DNA from: Portulaca oleracea
Lineage: Eukaryota > Streptophyta > Magnoliopsida > Caryophyllales > Portulacaceae
Length of the DNA: 64,000 nt
Assembly: GCA_029582165.1 (NCBI GenBank)
Contig: CM055891.1
Span: 30,172,832-30,236,831 of the forward strand
Direction of reading: 5' to 3'
Positions 24,404 to 36,421 of the stretch are shown here, piece by piece (the stretch's first letter is position 1; each line of letters opens with the position of its first letter). The position numbers and the translations under genes were made by a program. A model generated the notes under the pieces. It did no database searches, was not told the origin of the DNA, and was given only the letters and a program-made list of their open reading frames with translations.

Positions 24404-24899
24404 GTGAGACAACTTTGGTTCGATTATGTTTCACTTCTTAGATTTGTATTGGACGGTATGCTAGAATGATTGTGGTGGTTGCTCGGATTGGCATATGTTT
24501 GAATGGTTATTAGCATGTAAGGAGGATTTATCTAGGTCCACATGCATCGACGACAGATGATTTTCCATATGATTATTACACTTACTTCGTAAACATATAA
24601 GTCATTGTTTATTAGAATTATATCAACATTATTATTTTATTTTTTCAATTAAGGGTGTCTGGTCATCTTGAATCTGTGAAGAGATTCCCCCATGGATGAA
24701 TGCATTTGTCAATAATAAATGGTGTTGATTTTTTTTAAAAATTATTTTAACACCAAAATCTAAGCAGATATTACATGATGGATCATATAATAATTGATAC
24801 TTTTATAATTCTTAAATCTATCCCAATGCAAAGGTTGCAAAGAAATGGCTTCTCGAGGGATTCTTTTTTCTTTTGTGTGTAGTAATTTATGCCCATACC
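24404..24899 (+). other. 3' flank of the NAC gene
   Basis: Probable 3'UTR with an AATAAA-like AATAATAAA near 24711-24719. No coding sequence recognised. Confidence 0.4.
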
Positions 24900-25480
24900 T
24901 AGGGTTGAAAAGTTCAAGTACATAGGTTCCTTCATACGGAGTCACGGGGAAGTCAATGATGATGTTTACACACTGAATCAAAATGGGTTGGCAGAAGTGG
25001 AAATCAACGTCTGGTGTCTTTTTTGATAAAAAAAATCTCTCTCGAGCTTAAAGGCCAGGTGTACCGTATAGAGGTCAGACCGGTGATGTTGTATGGTGCT
25101 GAGTGTTGGGCAGTAAAAAAGGTGCATTGTCAAAGGCTAAATTTTGCGGAGATGCGGATGGTGCGGTGGATCTGTAGGTATACCAGGTTGGATAGAATTA
25201 AGAATGATGTTTGTCGTTCCAAACTACAAGTATCACCCTTTGAAGAAAAATTGCGAGAGACTCATCTGAGATGGTTTGGGCATATCCGTAGGAGAAGCGT
25301 GGATGCCCCTGTAAGAAGGTGCGAAGAGATTGGGATTCCCCAGGATCGGCGTGGGTGTGGGAGACCTAAAAAGTCTATGAGAGAGGTGATAAGAGAAGAT
25401 CTAAGACACCTAGGTTTAGCGGAGAACATGGCTCTAGACAGGGGGGTTTAGTGGGCTAGTATTAAGGTTGTAGGCTGAGG
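24900..25480 (+). pseudogene. 3' end of an RTE-type LINE reverse transcriptase ORF
   Basis: The translation contains the well-known C-terminal signature of RTE-clade plant LINEs: FKYIGSFI, LKGQVYR, RPVMLYGAECWAVKK, EMRMVRWICRYTR, LRWFGHIRRR, DAPVRRCE, RRGCGRPKKSMREVIREDL and MALDR. Frames change between 24900 and 25030 and a stop follows at 25450, so this is a 5'-truncated dead copy. Confidence 0.85.
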
Positions 25481-25989
25481 AAGGGTTGTGATTCGAACTA
25501 GTATTTCGTCTTTTGGCTTGTATTTGTTTTCTTGTGCAGGTACTTGTTAGCTCTTCACAAAACACTCGCAACACTCTAGTATGTAGTTTCTTCCTTTGAC
25601 AAGCTTCCCCTCTGTTTCTGTTTCAGATCCGTCAGAATCAATATCTCCATGAACTTTTGTTCATGAGAGTAAGGTAGCCTACATTAGGATCCCCCAGACC
25701 GCGCTCAAACGTGTCACCTAAGAGGTTGTTGTTGGTGTAATTTATTCACGTTATCCACCTACCACATTTTATTCCACATACCTTACTTTATTCTACTTAT
25801 TTTATCCTATTTTATCTATTTTATCTCACCAAAGAACCATATAAAATAACAAAACATTATCAACTTACTAAAAATAAAATTGTGCATAATCCTAGATGTT
25901 TCTTTATCATATACACATTGGGCCTACCAACTTACTAAAAATAAAGCTGCATACATATGAATTAACATTGGTTTTGTCTTAATTGTAGT

Positions 25990-26185
25990 TATGGGGTTAT
26001 AAAGGTTTCAAATTTATGGCCTGGTTGATGTTTCATGGCCTACAAAACTTGGTCTATGTTCATTTGATGCATCCACATGCTAAATGTTTGAACACATAAG
26101 TAGAGCATTGACTAATTAACTACCAACCTAGCTACCAAAGAAGAGAGATCCACATTGTCAAAAAATTACTATTATTAACTAATGA
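25990..26185 (+). repeat. Dispersed repeat, partner of 14305-14625
   Basis: Shares ordered blocks with 14305-14625, including GGGGTTATAAAGGT, TGTTTCATGG and AAGTAGAGCATTGACTAA, with local length differences. Confidence 0.45.
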
Positions 26186-26572
26186 GAGGTTGCTAAATTT
26201 GTAAGAATATGACTTATAATTGTTAAGAAAAATAATATAGATCAAGATCAAGGATGCGGGATTGACACAAATTGAGTCGTGGGATAATCACTGCTATAAA
26301 AGAGATTACGGGTCAACCTTAATGGCTAATCGAAATTGTCGGTCGCTCTCCAAGGTTAATTTAGTCGGCCCCTGAACACGTGCACTCTTGGCCAGGAGCT
26401 TGGAGTATGTAAATTTGGTTGCCCTGGAAAAAAAAAAGGGAAGAAGAGGAGAGAGAAGACGATTGTGATTTTTTGGTGTGTATTTGAAGCTAGCAAAACA
26501 ATCAAATACTCAAATATATAGAATGAAGATGACTGTAGGAGAACCAAAACTGGAGAGACAGGGATCATAATG

Positions 26573-26574
26573 AT

Positions 26575-26605
<31 letters not shown>

Positions 26606-26722
26606 TTGTCATATAAAAGCTGAAAATGAAGATTATTAGAATCCAATTTTTCTAATAATAATAATAATATTATTATCATTATTATTATTATTATTATTGT
26701 TATTATTATTATTATTATTATT
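26573..26722. repeat. Inverted (AAT)n / (ATT)n microsatellite pair
   Basis: A run of AAT units at 26573-26605 is followed about 50 bp later by AAT units that turn directly into ATT/TTA units (26650-26722). The two complementary trinucleotide tracts could form a long hairpin. Confidence 0.8.
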
Positions 26723-28483
26723 AAATGTGGGTAATATAGCCTAGGCCCATTCCCTATGGGTTGTTGGGCAGCAATAATATCATGAAGTAGGCCCAAGGAA
26801 TGAACATGGTATCATTTGTCATGCACAAAAAAGACAACCTTTAATTTTGAAGCTATGTTTGCAACATGGCCTCATAAGTGTCAGTCCCACCACCATGCTT
26901 TTAATGTAGATGCATGAAATGTCAACATTCAAAGGAATGCTAGAATAAATTCAATTGGTTGTGAGGTGCAGTGGTAGGCACTTTACTTCTTAATTAATAG
27001 ACTCATAAAGAGTTTGACTTTGACATTTTGGAATGGAACAATGTGTAGGAATAAGGTAGATAAAGTTAGATTTGGTAAATCTGAATAAGTTTTGATTGGT
27101 TTAGGTAAAAGACGGTCATGTTTAAACATGTTTAAATAGAAAAATTTGAGTTGGAAAAGAGTGAGTAAAGTAGGGCAGTAGGTAGTTTATAGTGCGAAAA
27201 CACCATTGATTTATTCTCGAATGTAGAGTTTTCTCTGTTTCTTTTCGGTGGACTTTTCGGGGTCGGTTGTTTATGCCTATGTCTAGGTGTCTCTTAGCTT
27301 GAGTGATTGTTTTGTTTTGTCTTTGTTGTCATCCATTTTGATTTCTTTTGGGTGTTGTATCTCGTTTTCTAGTTGTTCTTGGTGTTGTATTGGTGTGGAC
27401 TTTCTTTGCCTTTGGCTATTTATAGGTTTATGCCTCCGCTTTATCGGGGAAAAAAAAAACAATACAGATTATTTTCACTCCAATTTTAAGCTCCTTAACA
27501 AGGTTTAAACCTTTTACCCTTGAATAGTATGAAAACTTTTATATATGAAAAATTGTAGAGTTGATAAATTATGCTTATTATTGGTAATTTTAATATTCAT
27601 CCATTACCCTGACCTGTAAAATTAATTATTAGTTTAAGGTGATGTTTTAAGTGGTAAAACTTTTTAAAAAGAAGCTAGCCATTTGTTTATATTAATAGTT
27701 GATATGTTGATAATTGTTGAACAAATGACAATGGCAATGAAAAAAACTTTTGTTTATGGAGTGAAGGTTCTTGAATGATTGTTATGCAAGTAATTGATAA
27801 GATGTACTCCTCTTTCTATTTTCCCAAAATGTCTCAACTTCCAACCTAAATCAAGCTCATAGAAAAGAAGAAATAAATGAACTGTCATATTATCTTTAAT
27901 AACTTAGCTTGTGGAAGACATTTTGGCTTACATGTTTGTTTTTTATATTTGGAGGCTTAATTGGTTTGGTAGTTGGATTTGGATGGTATTCATAATATTG
28001 CTATGCCCAAGTTTAGGGCAAAGAAGATGCCCTATTTTTTGTGATTAATACACCTACATTTATTGTTGTTATGTAAAGGAAAAATTTCATGTGTTGTACT
28101 TTAGGTCCAAAATCATTCAACTACATTACTTTTCTTTTGGTAAAAAAAAAAATCAAATAAAAGTCAAACTATCTTAATGTTTAGGTGATTTGATGTTGCA
28201 GTTTATAGTGTAAAGTTTAATTAAAATGTAACATGATTTATAGGATTGGGAATAAATATCTATTTCATTTTTTTAGAGGTAATATATGTGCAGATTTTGA
28301 ATATTGTTATTTATTAATTTATTTACTTTTTGAAAAAATAGAAGTGAAAGGTACTAATAGATAAATGATGACTTTTAGGCTAACACGTAGGGCTAAGCGG
28401 TTTCAAAACCTGAATTTGGAACCTGATCGAAACCGTTCAACGGGCAATATTTTTTTCTTTTACCATTTAAATAGTTATTATTT

Positions 28484-29002
28484 AGGAAAACTGGATTCTA
28501 ATAATCCCATATTTTGCAAATTGGATGATGATGGTCCCTACTTTCACTTTGTATTCTGGTGGTAAAAAAAAAATATTGGATTGTAGTGGTACCAAATCCA
28601 CCTTCACATTCTTCTTATTTTTTTCATTCCTACCCTATTTGTTTTCGTTTTTTCGTCCCTGCCCCCTAGAAAGTTAATAAATTGTAGTTTCTAAACCATT
28701 TTTTAAATTATTTTTTTGAGACTCCGAGTAATTATTATGAGTTTTTAAAAATAATAAAAGTGAAAAAATCGTAAAAAAATATGAAAAAGATTGGGAGAAA
28801 CGTTGTAAATTCATTAAAAATCATGGTAAAGTGTTATACTAAGTTTTGAATCAAATGCAATACAAAATCTATGATATTTAGGGTATACTCTTGAAAATGT
28901 CCCACTACAATCCATTTTTTTTACCATCAGAATACAAAGTGAAAGTAGGGACCACCATCATCCAATTTGCAAAAGTAGTGATTATTAAAATCCAATTTCC
29001 CT
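28484..29002. mobile_element. Long-terminal-inverted-repeat non-autonomous element
   Basis: Arms of about 110 bp are inverted and nearly identical: the left contains GCAAATTGGATGATGATGG, CTACTTTCACTTTGTATTC and GGATTGTAGTGG; the right carries their complements at 28900-29000. The flanks are an exact 7-bp repeat, ATTATTT (28477-28483 and 29003-29009). No ORF. A Mutator-like or foldback origin is possible. Confidence 0.65.
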
Positions 29003-29902
29003 ATTATTTATTACTTATTTCTCACCTCATTCTTCGATCTTTTCTCTATCATTATCAATATCTATATATCCTTTATTTTTTTGAAGTTGGTTATTTATTG
29101 TTTGTATTGCGGTTTACTATATTCTGTTAACTTTTAAGCATTTTGGCTTTCAATAATTGAAAAAGAATTAATATCCATATTGCACTATTTAGTAAAACAA
29201 TACTCCAAATGGGTGGACATCATTGAGGTGAGGATAATATAAGTGAGAAAGGATGAAAAGTTTGGCGTTGGGACGGCATATTTCAATGGATGGAGGCAAG
29301 CGGTGACATTGGAAATTTGGATTTTTTCATTGTTTTCATAATTAGCTGTTAGGTTGGCATTTATTGTACAATTTCCCCTGTTTTTCTCTTTACAGCAACT
29401 ATGAATGGGACAATGCATATAATTCCTAGTACAATTTTACTAGTTCATATTGTGTTTTTTTAATCCATTTTTAATATTTTATTTACTCTGTTTTTCTATA
29501 TATTATTATCATTACCCTACAAAATACAGTACATTAACGTCAAAAAATCTATTAAAAAAAACCTCTTCTTTCTTAAATCAAAAGCAAAATTAATACTTCA
29601 AAATCCTGTCCAGCTAAGATATGGAGGGGCGAATGCATAAAGACCTTGTAAAACTAACCCGAGATCCAAACTTGAACCCGAAGAAAACCCAAAATCGTTT
29701 TGAAGCGTAGTATGAAAAGTGTATCGATTAAGATCCACATTCAGATGACCCCATATCAAACCAGAACCCAATCAGAAAAAATTCATCCAAATCTCCCCAA
29801 AATCGTATTTGAATCGAAATTTCTTGACCCGACACTAACCTGAACTGATCTTCAACCGGCCTGATCCGGTTCACACGATTGAGAGGTCTATATAACAAAT
29901 GT

Positions 29903-30044
29903 ATAGGTCTTCTTTGTTCTTTCACATAAACTGCAACATGAAAAGTTCACTCACATCTACTTGAAACTGTATCATAGGTCTTCTTTGTTCTTTCACATAA
30001 ACTGCAACATGAAAAGTTCACTCACATCTACTTGAAACCGTATT
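29903..30044. repeat. 71-bp near-perfect tandem duplication
   Basis: The unit beginning ATAGGTCTTCTTTGTTC at 29903 repeats at 29974 with essentially one substitution (GAAACTGT versus GAAACCGT). A partial third copy is at about 30311-30345. It lies about 450 bp upstream of the lipid-transfer protein gene. Confidence 0.85.
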
Positions 30045-30402
30045 TGAACCCAATTTTGTTGACCCGACACTAACATGAATCGATTTTCAACCGGTCCGAA
30101 CCAAGGTTGTTAAAATCAGGATTCTAACTCGAATCTATGGGATAGTTATGATTGAAATTAACCCACGTAGGATCGTGTATAGATATAGTAGAATCATATC
30201 GAAAATTTTGAATCATAAAATCATAGGACCGTAGATTATAATTGAAAATTTTAATAACGCTGGTCCGAACCAATTCACACAATTTACGGGTCTATATATA
30301 CAACAAATTTATAGGTCTTCTTTTTGCTTTCACATGAAACAAAAAAAAAGGGAATATTTTAAAAATAAAAACAACCATGATATCTTCATCATTCCCTCTC
30401 TC

Positions 30403-30411
30403 ACTATATAG
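30403..30411 (+). promoter_or_regulatory. Candidate TATA box of the LTPG gene
   Basis: ACTATATAG, preceded by a CT-rich patch, lies 92-100 bp upstream of the ATG, a normal distance for a plant TATA box plus a short leader. Confidence 0.55.
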
Positions 30412-30502
30412 TCTACACATCCAACACTTCATTCAAAGTTTTCTGACACCTCTATAAACTCCCCCCACCGCCCCCCACAAAACAAACAAACACACACAAA
30501 AA

Positions 30503-31857
30503 ATGACGATTTCCAGGGCAACCGCCATGTGCGCCGTCCTCACCCTCACCCTAACCCTCCTGGCCGTCTCCGTCGCCGGAAAGTCTCATTCCAAAACTCC
30601 GGCGCCGACTCCGGCACCGGCAGCGGCGACGGCGGACTGTATGACACTGATATACAACATGTCGGACTGCCTGACGTACGTGGAGAAGGGGAGCAATGCG
30701 ACGAAACCGGACAAGGGTTGCTGTCCGGAGCTGGCCGGAATGTTGGACAATCAGCCGATTTGTCTGTGTAAGTTGCTCGGAAAGAAGAATGATTTTCCGG
30801 TGGAGTTGGATCTTGATAGAGCCATGAAGTTGCCGTCTGTTTGTGGCCTTCCGACTCCTCCCCTTAGCGCCTGTTCAGGTGTGTATGCTCTCTCTAATTG
30901 TCCATTTGTGTTCTTGGATTATTACTCCCTCCTTTCTATATTAATGGTAACTCTGTTGTTAATACTCCCTCTGTTTGATTTTATTAGTCGTCCTTAGAAA
31001 TTGTAACAAAATTTTGAACGTTAATATTTTAATTTGTACAATGATTCATCGTACGAAATTCATGTCATTCAATTCTTAATAAAAAATACTATTAAAAAAG
31101 TATAATATTATATTTTTGCAAAATATTTATATTAGAAATTATTGATTAAAAATTGGCACTGAAAACCGTAAATGACAGATAAAAAAAAAAGAACGGAGGG
31201 AGTACTATCTAGCTTCCATTTTATCTTGTTAATACTACGTCCATTTGTTTTTAAATTTGTCATCTAGAAAATTGTGTTAAAAACTTTGATTGTTAGGATT
31301 TTAATTTGTATAATAATTCAACATATGAAATTGATGTCATTAGATTTGTAATGAAAATACTATTAAAAAAGTATAATATTATCTTTTTACAAAAATTTTA
31401 TGCTAGAAATTATTGATTAAAGATTGATACTTAAATAATTTGGGAAGCAGAGAGTAATTTCTTATGTAATACTCCCTCTGTTTTAATCGTGCATTTTGGA
31501 AATTGTACGGTTGAACTTACAAAATTTTGACCTTAAATTTTCCTATATATATAATGACTTTTATATCATACAAAATATTATCATAAAAGTATAATATTAC
31601 AATTATTAATAAAATATTATGTTTAAATTATTAATTATCAAAGAGTGATATTATAGATCGTGATAGTTATTTAATTGACAATTAATATGAAACAAAGGAA
31701 GTACTTTATTAAAAGGTGTAATAGTATACTTTTAGATTAATAGTTTTTGTTATGAATATAATGATAGTTAACAAATCATTGTATGTATTGACAAATTTAG
31801 GGTCAATTTTCAAAATTTAACCGCACAATCTCAAAAATGACAATTAATATGGAACAA

Positions 31858-31896
<39 letters not shown>

Positions 31897-33520
31897 GGTG
31901 AATAATTAAAAAGAAGGGGAAAAAAAACTTTAATCTATGAGTCCAACTTTCATAATTAAAGGTGAAATCGGTTCCCCAAAAACTTTTAACTTTGGGCCTC
32001 CAAATTAAAAAATGGACTACATATTACCAAAGGAAACTCTCTATTATGTTTAGGCCCTCTTGTTTTGTAGGTGCAAGTACCACACCTTACCATATCAGTC
32101 AGTAATCAATATTCTTTCACTCCACATTTTACCGCAGTTTACCATAATCATTACCAATATATATATATTTTTCCTTTTTTCCTCTACCTTTCACATTCTC
32201 TCTCCCTACCTACCGTATCAACCATATTTTCCACAAATTTCACCATATTACCGCACTTTTCACAACACCACACCATTTTCGCATCTTAACAACCGTATAA
32301 AAGAATATAAACTCTTTTGCAAGCTCTTTTCTTTTAATTTTTTTTACATTTTTTAATTTTATTTAAATAGAAGGTTGGGATTATAAGCTAATGGAGAAGT
32401 ATAATACAGTTGGAAATGTTTGAGTTCTTTAAAAAACATTCTCAAATTTCTTGTAAGATACAGTAGCTCATAGCTACTACAAGAAGCTTGAATTGCTTTG
32501 TGTTTAAGGAACTAATTAATTAAAGGAGTAGAAAAAAGAAGAGGGTGCATGACTTTAATTTACCTTTAGAATTAATTCTGCTTTCATACAAAGCTTATAT
32601 AATACTCCTATAGTCTCCTAGAGCCAGCTTGATTTGCGTGAAAAACTAAAGCTAGCTAATCTTAAATTAATGTTAACTGACAAAAAAGAAAATATATAAT
32701 TTTGTTTTTCCTTGTATTTTACTTTGGTATTTTTAATGCTTTGAACAAGTTAAAAAAAAACAATTTCAGTACGCTTGAAACTATGAATGCATGTGAGTAA
32801 TGGGACATTAGTAGTTTAATCAACAAATAAATCCCAATTATATTTCAAATAAATAAATAAATCCCAACTAGCTTATTAATTATTTAACACTGCTTAATTA
32901 GATTATTTATTAGTACTAATTATTTTGTTATGTGGTTACAGCATTTTTATCACCAGCAGGGTCACCCACATCCAGTTTAGGGCCTTCATCATCATCAGGT
33001 AGCTAAATTGTTGTATTTTACCATTGTCATTTATATTTTTAACCCAAATAATAATAAAAAAAGTTTATGTTTTCACATTTTGTTAAAATGAAGCGTAGCA
33101 ACACTATTTTCAAAAACTTGACCGAAATTGACTAATATGCGAGCTGATATCACATGTATTCTCTCTGTTCCATTTTATTTGTCATTTTGACTTTCACAAT
33201 CTGCAGTGTTATTCTTTGATCGATAATTTTTCATATAATATTTTATTAACAATTGTATTATTATACTTTTGGAATACTATTTTGTTGTGACGAATCTAAT
33301 GATAATAATATTATATAATAACAGAGGAAGTATTGAGTTATTAGATGACATTCATAAATTTTGTTGTCTATATATTTATTCAATTTTGTTTGGTGAAAAA
33401 AAAACAGAGGGATTGGCACCAATAGGTGGGAAGAATGGAGCTGGAAAAACAAAGGGAAACAATGCAGCATTGTTTGTTGCTGGTTTAGCAATGGCTTATG
33501 CATCCCTAATCACACTCTGA
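30503..33520 (+). CDS. GPI-anchored non-specific lipid-transfer protein, LTPG/xylogen type (3 exons, 181 aa)
   Basis: Exons: 30503-30878, 32942-32998, 33408-33520, with matching phase-1 junctions. Residues 1-26 are a signal peptide. The eight-cysteine motif is complete: Cys at 46, 56, 73, 74, 87, 89, 114 and 124 (C-x9-C-x16-CC-x12-CxC-x24-C-x9-C). A Pro/Ala stretch precedes it and a Ser/Pro/Gly-rich linker follows. The C-terminus ends in a short hydrophobic tail (FVAGLAMAYASLITL), consistent with a GPI-attachment signal. N-glycosylation sequons NMS and NAT are present. Such proteins bind lipids at the outer plasma membrane and wall and take part in cuticle or suberin deposition. Intron 1 (2.06 kb) is packed with MITE relics. 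Confidence 0.9.
30930..31900. repeat. Stowaway relics and (ATT)n tract in LTPG intron 1
   Basis: Successive CTCCCTCTGTTTGATTTTAT-type ends (30964, 31466) and AACGGAGGGAGTA-type ends (about 31192-31205) mark two or more degraded elements. An uninterrupted ATT run of about 12 units follows at 31859-31896. Confidence 0.6.
32053..32310. mobile_element. Degraded Harbinger MITE (family of 58710-59011)
   Basis: The left part GGCCCTCTTGTTTTGTAGGTGC and the right part CCGTATAAAAGAATATAA resemble the ends of the 58710-59011 element, with an interior of ACCATA/ACCACA-type units. A TTA precedes it. The right boundary is uncertain. Confidence 0.45.
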
Positions 33521-34138
33521 GTTTCATGGAAGACATACAAAATATGTTTTGTATGCAAATCTTACTCTCTTAGCTATTTGTACTTGTTATTCGGGTGCAG
33601 AGATATGTCGTTGTACTCTATTTATTTCGTAGATTTGTATCGCATAATAAATGCATGTAGGGTATTAATTTATTATTATGAGACGACTATGATTTTAGAG
33701 TCGGTTGTTACTTATGTAGGGTATTAATTATTATCGAATGATTGCAAGTTTAGAGTCGGGTGTTACTTATACTGTTTTGTTAATTCAGAATGTGTTTGGT
33801 AAAATTTGTCAAGGAAATTATTTCAATGTGTTAGATTTACATCTTGCAATTATGTAAAAATATGTCTGATTTTTCATTTTACTCCATGAATTTTTCCCCT
33901 TGTTCTTCCATGGGATTTTTTTTGAGCTATACTATAAAATTATAGCCCCTACATAAAATATTTTTATGTTCATAAAAGGTAACTAAATATGGAAAAATAG
34001 ATTAACTTGAAAAGGTTTATTAATCTTTTTTAAAAGAATTGTGCAATCGAACACACTCTCCGTTTGATTTTAGGTTAGGTTAGTATGTTCTCTCTTTTTT
34101 CCCAATATAAGGGGGTTTTTTTTTTCAATGTTAAGAGT
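33521..34138. other. 3' flank of the LTPG gene
   Basis: Probable 3'UTR with AATAAA at about 33646. A short duplicated motif (TAGGGTATTAATT...TTAGAGTCGG...TGTTACTTAT at about 33659 and 33718) is visible. No gene. Confidence 0.45.
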
Positions 34139-34413
34139 AAGGTTTGGTTCTTTTATGCGGTAGGTTGCGGTGCAGTACGCCGGTATCACATTGCACCGTA
34201 CTCTTTAATTTTTACCATACTTCACTACACCATACCACAATTATTAGTTACCAATATATCTCTTCACCTTTCTCGCCTTTCACTTTTTCTCCTCTATTTT
34301 TCACATCCTCTCTCCTCACCGACCCTGTCGACCACAGCTGTCACCACACTTTTTCAAATTTCACCACATCACACCATTATTTATGCCATACCTACCGTAT
34401 AAAAGGACGAAAT
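34139..34413. mobile_element. Harbinger-type MITE copy
   Basis: Begins GGTTTGGTTCTTTTATGCGGTAGGTTGCGGTGC after a TAA and ends CCGTATAAAAGGACGAAAT. The interior has ACCATA/ACCACA units as in 58710-59011. The TSD at the right is degraded. Confidence 0.6.
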
Positions 34414-34521
34414 TTCAAAAAGTTAAATAACCAGAAACATCCTCAGTTTAATTTTAGGCTAAATTTCTCTCTTTTTTTTTGTGGATGCAAGTTTAGTCGT
34501 GTTAGAGTAAATTGAGTACTA

Positions 34522-34736
34522 CTCCCTCCGTCCCATAGTAATTGACACATTGACTAAAATTTGATCGTTAATTATTCACAAATTACAATGAGTTACAATA
34601 TGAAATTACCTTCATTGTAATTTTTAGTAAAATATCTTTCTAATAACGGTAATTTCATATTGTAACTCATTATAATTTATGAGTAATTAATGGTCAAAAT
34701 TTAGTCAAAATGTCAATTAATATGGGACTGAGGGTG
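34522..34736. mobile_element. Stowaway MITE, TSD TA
   Basis: Ends CTCCCTCCGTCCCATAGTAA and the complement of TATGGGACTGAGGGTG, flanked by TA. Internal arms match those of the copy at 14936-15150. Confidence 0.8.
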
Positions 34737-34900
34737 TACTTTGGATTTACTTGAGTGGTTTTATCTTATAAATTATGGTTGCCCATTATTTAAGATTCTC
34801 GATTGATTTCACAGGACAACATAGAGTGATAAAGTACAAAAAGAAAGGGTATAAGAAAAGGGGAATCCCAGGCCAAGGTCTTGAAGTTGAAGGTGTGAAT

Positions 34901-35155
34901 AGCGCTGCCAAAAATTTGGGTCGGACAAATTCGGATGAAAAATTCATGTCCAGATCCGATTTTGTTTCGGGTCGAATCGGATCTGACAATTCGGATGAAG
35001 CTAAAATCGGGTTAGGACAATAGAAAAAAAGAGAAATTTAATGTCCGAATATTCGGTCAATATCAAAATTTGGACGAAAAATCTATGTCCATGCCCGGTT
35101 TTTTCCGGGTCAGAAAATTCGGGTAATTCGAGTCGGACAAAATTTTGCCAGCTTT
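34901..35155. mobile_element. Mutator-type MITE with perfect 10-bp TSD
   Basis: Ends AGCGCTGCCAAAAATTTGGG and the complement of AATTTTGCCAGCTTT are inverted repeats. The flanks are exactly AGGTGTGAAT at 34891-34900 and 35156-35165. A 9-11 bp duplication is the Mutator-superfamily signature. The interior is a mosaic of GTCCGAATTCGGACA-like motifs. No ORF. Confidence 0.88.
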
Positions 35156-35337
35156 AGGTGTGAATTAAGCAAATGTGATGTGAGGTTACACAAGCTAGAC
35201 TTGAGTTTGGATCAAAATTCACAGGGTCTATAAACGCTTGGGTGTTTACGTTGGGCCTGGCTTCGGCTTGAAACTTTGCATAGCCCATAAAAGTTAGAGG
35301 CTTTCGATTTGAATTAAGATGAATATTGTTTAGCTAG

Positions 35338-35672
35338 CAGTGGCGTTGACAAAGATTTGTCCGACCCGAATATTTAAACTTGTCTAACTCGATCAAACTG
35401 AACTCAGTCATCAATTTTTTTATCTGAATTTAAAATTGGGACAACTCGATTATGTCCGATTCTAAAATTAGGTCAAGTTTGGGTCTTGGGTAAGAAATTC
35501 GAACGTCTGAATTTTATGTCAAGTTCGGACGCATTCAAACAAAAATATTGAAAGTGTGTCTAAATTTAATGTGAATTCAGACATCACAAAATGTCCAAAT
35601 TTGAGATTTGGACAGGGTTCGGGTTTGGAGATTTTGTCCGAATCGCCCGAACCCGATTTCTTGCCATTGCTA
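35338..35672. repeat. Diverged Mutator-type MITE copy
   Basis: The left end GTGGCGTTGACAAAGATTTGTCCGACCCG and the right end CGATTTCTTGCCATTGC match the family ends. The interior repeats TTCGGACA and AATTCGGAC-like units. No clean TSD. Confidence 0.6.
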
Positions 35673-35909
35673 ATAGTTTAACATTTTGTTCATTTATGGT
35701 ATGTTTGGTAGTTTCTGAATGATTTTTTCAAAAACGATTTTTCTGATTTTTTTTTTATGGGAAAATGTTTATTGAACTTGAGAGTGAAATAGTGAATCCA
35801 ATATTGAAATTTTTTCATCTAATAGGGACAATCAAACATGTGAAGCTTGTTAACTTGGAAAAGTTGATTAACTTTTATAAGAAAGTTTTTCAACCAAATG
35901 CAACCTTAG

Positions 35910-36050
35910 GTTTCATTCTTTTATGTGGTAAATTACGGTGCGATACTATATCATACCATACCATACCGCACCACACCTTTTAATTTCTACCACGCCCCTG
36001 CACACGACACCCTACCATACCACACCACAATCACAACTCTCAGTACAATT
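35910..36050. repeat. Truncated Harbinger MITE copy
   Basis: Starts GGTTTCATTCTTTTATGTGG directly after a TTA, followed by ACCATACCATACCGCACCACACC. The right terminus is missing. Confidence 0.45.
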
Positions 36051-36200
36051 CATCGTACTTCACCATTACGTTAGGCATTAGCACACTTGGCCCACGGCAA
36101 AAAAGAGCACGTAATTCTACTCCAATGAATTAAAAGATAAATACCCAAAGAAAATATGCTTTCATGTTGATCTTTCTTGACACCTCCATTAGCATTTTTC

Positions 36201-36208
36201 TATAAAAG
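36201..36208 (+). promoter_or_regulatory. Candidate TATA box of the GDSL gene
   Basis: TATAAAAG about 220 bp upstream of the first ATG, followed by a purine-rich then CT-rich leader that is typical of plant genes. Confidence 0.55.
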
Positions 36209-36421
36209 AAATAGAGGCCATGATAATGATAATAATTCCCGCCAAAAGCAAGGAGGAAAGAACAGAGACAATTCAGTTTGTAAACAGTTGCAATTTTAAT
36301 CGTAGAAATGGCAGAAACGCAAAGTTTGTTGCTCTCCTCCCTTCCAACTGTTCACTACCCACTTCTCTCTCTTCCCTCCTTCTTTAAACCAAGCCTTCAG
36401 CTTGAGTAGAGAGAGAATCAG

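Larger units (their letters stand above)
25481..28483. other. Intergenic spacer with repeats, no gene
   Basis: Contains the dispersed repeat at 25990-26185, an AAT/TTA microsatellite pair at 26573-26722 and pyrimidine-rich low complexity around 27290-27440. No ORF shows family resemblance. Confidence 0.5.

Noticed and set aside
32060..32356. ORF of 98 codons rich in Tyr, Phe and His
   Set aside because: Lies entirely within a degraded Harbinger MITE with tandem ACCATA-type units.
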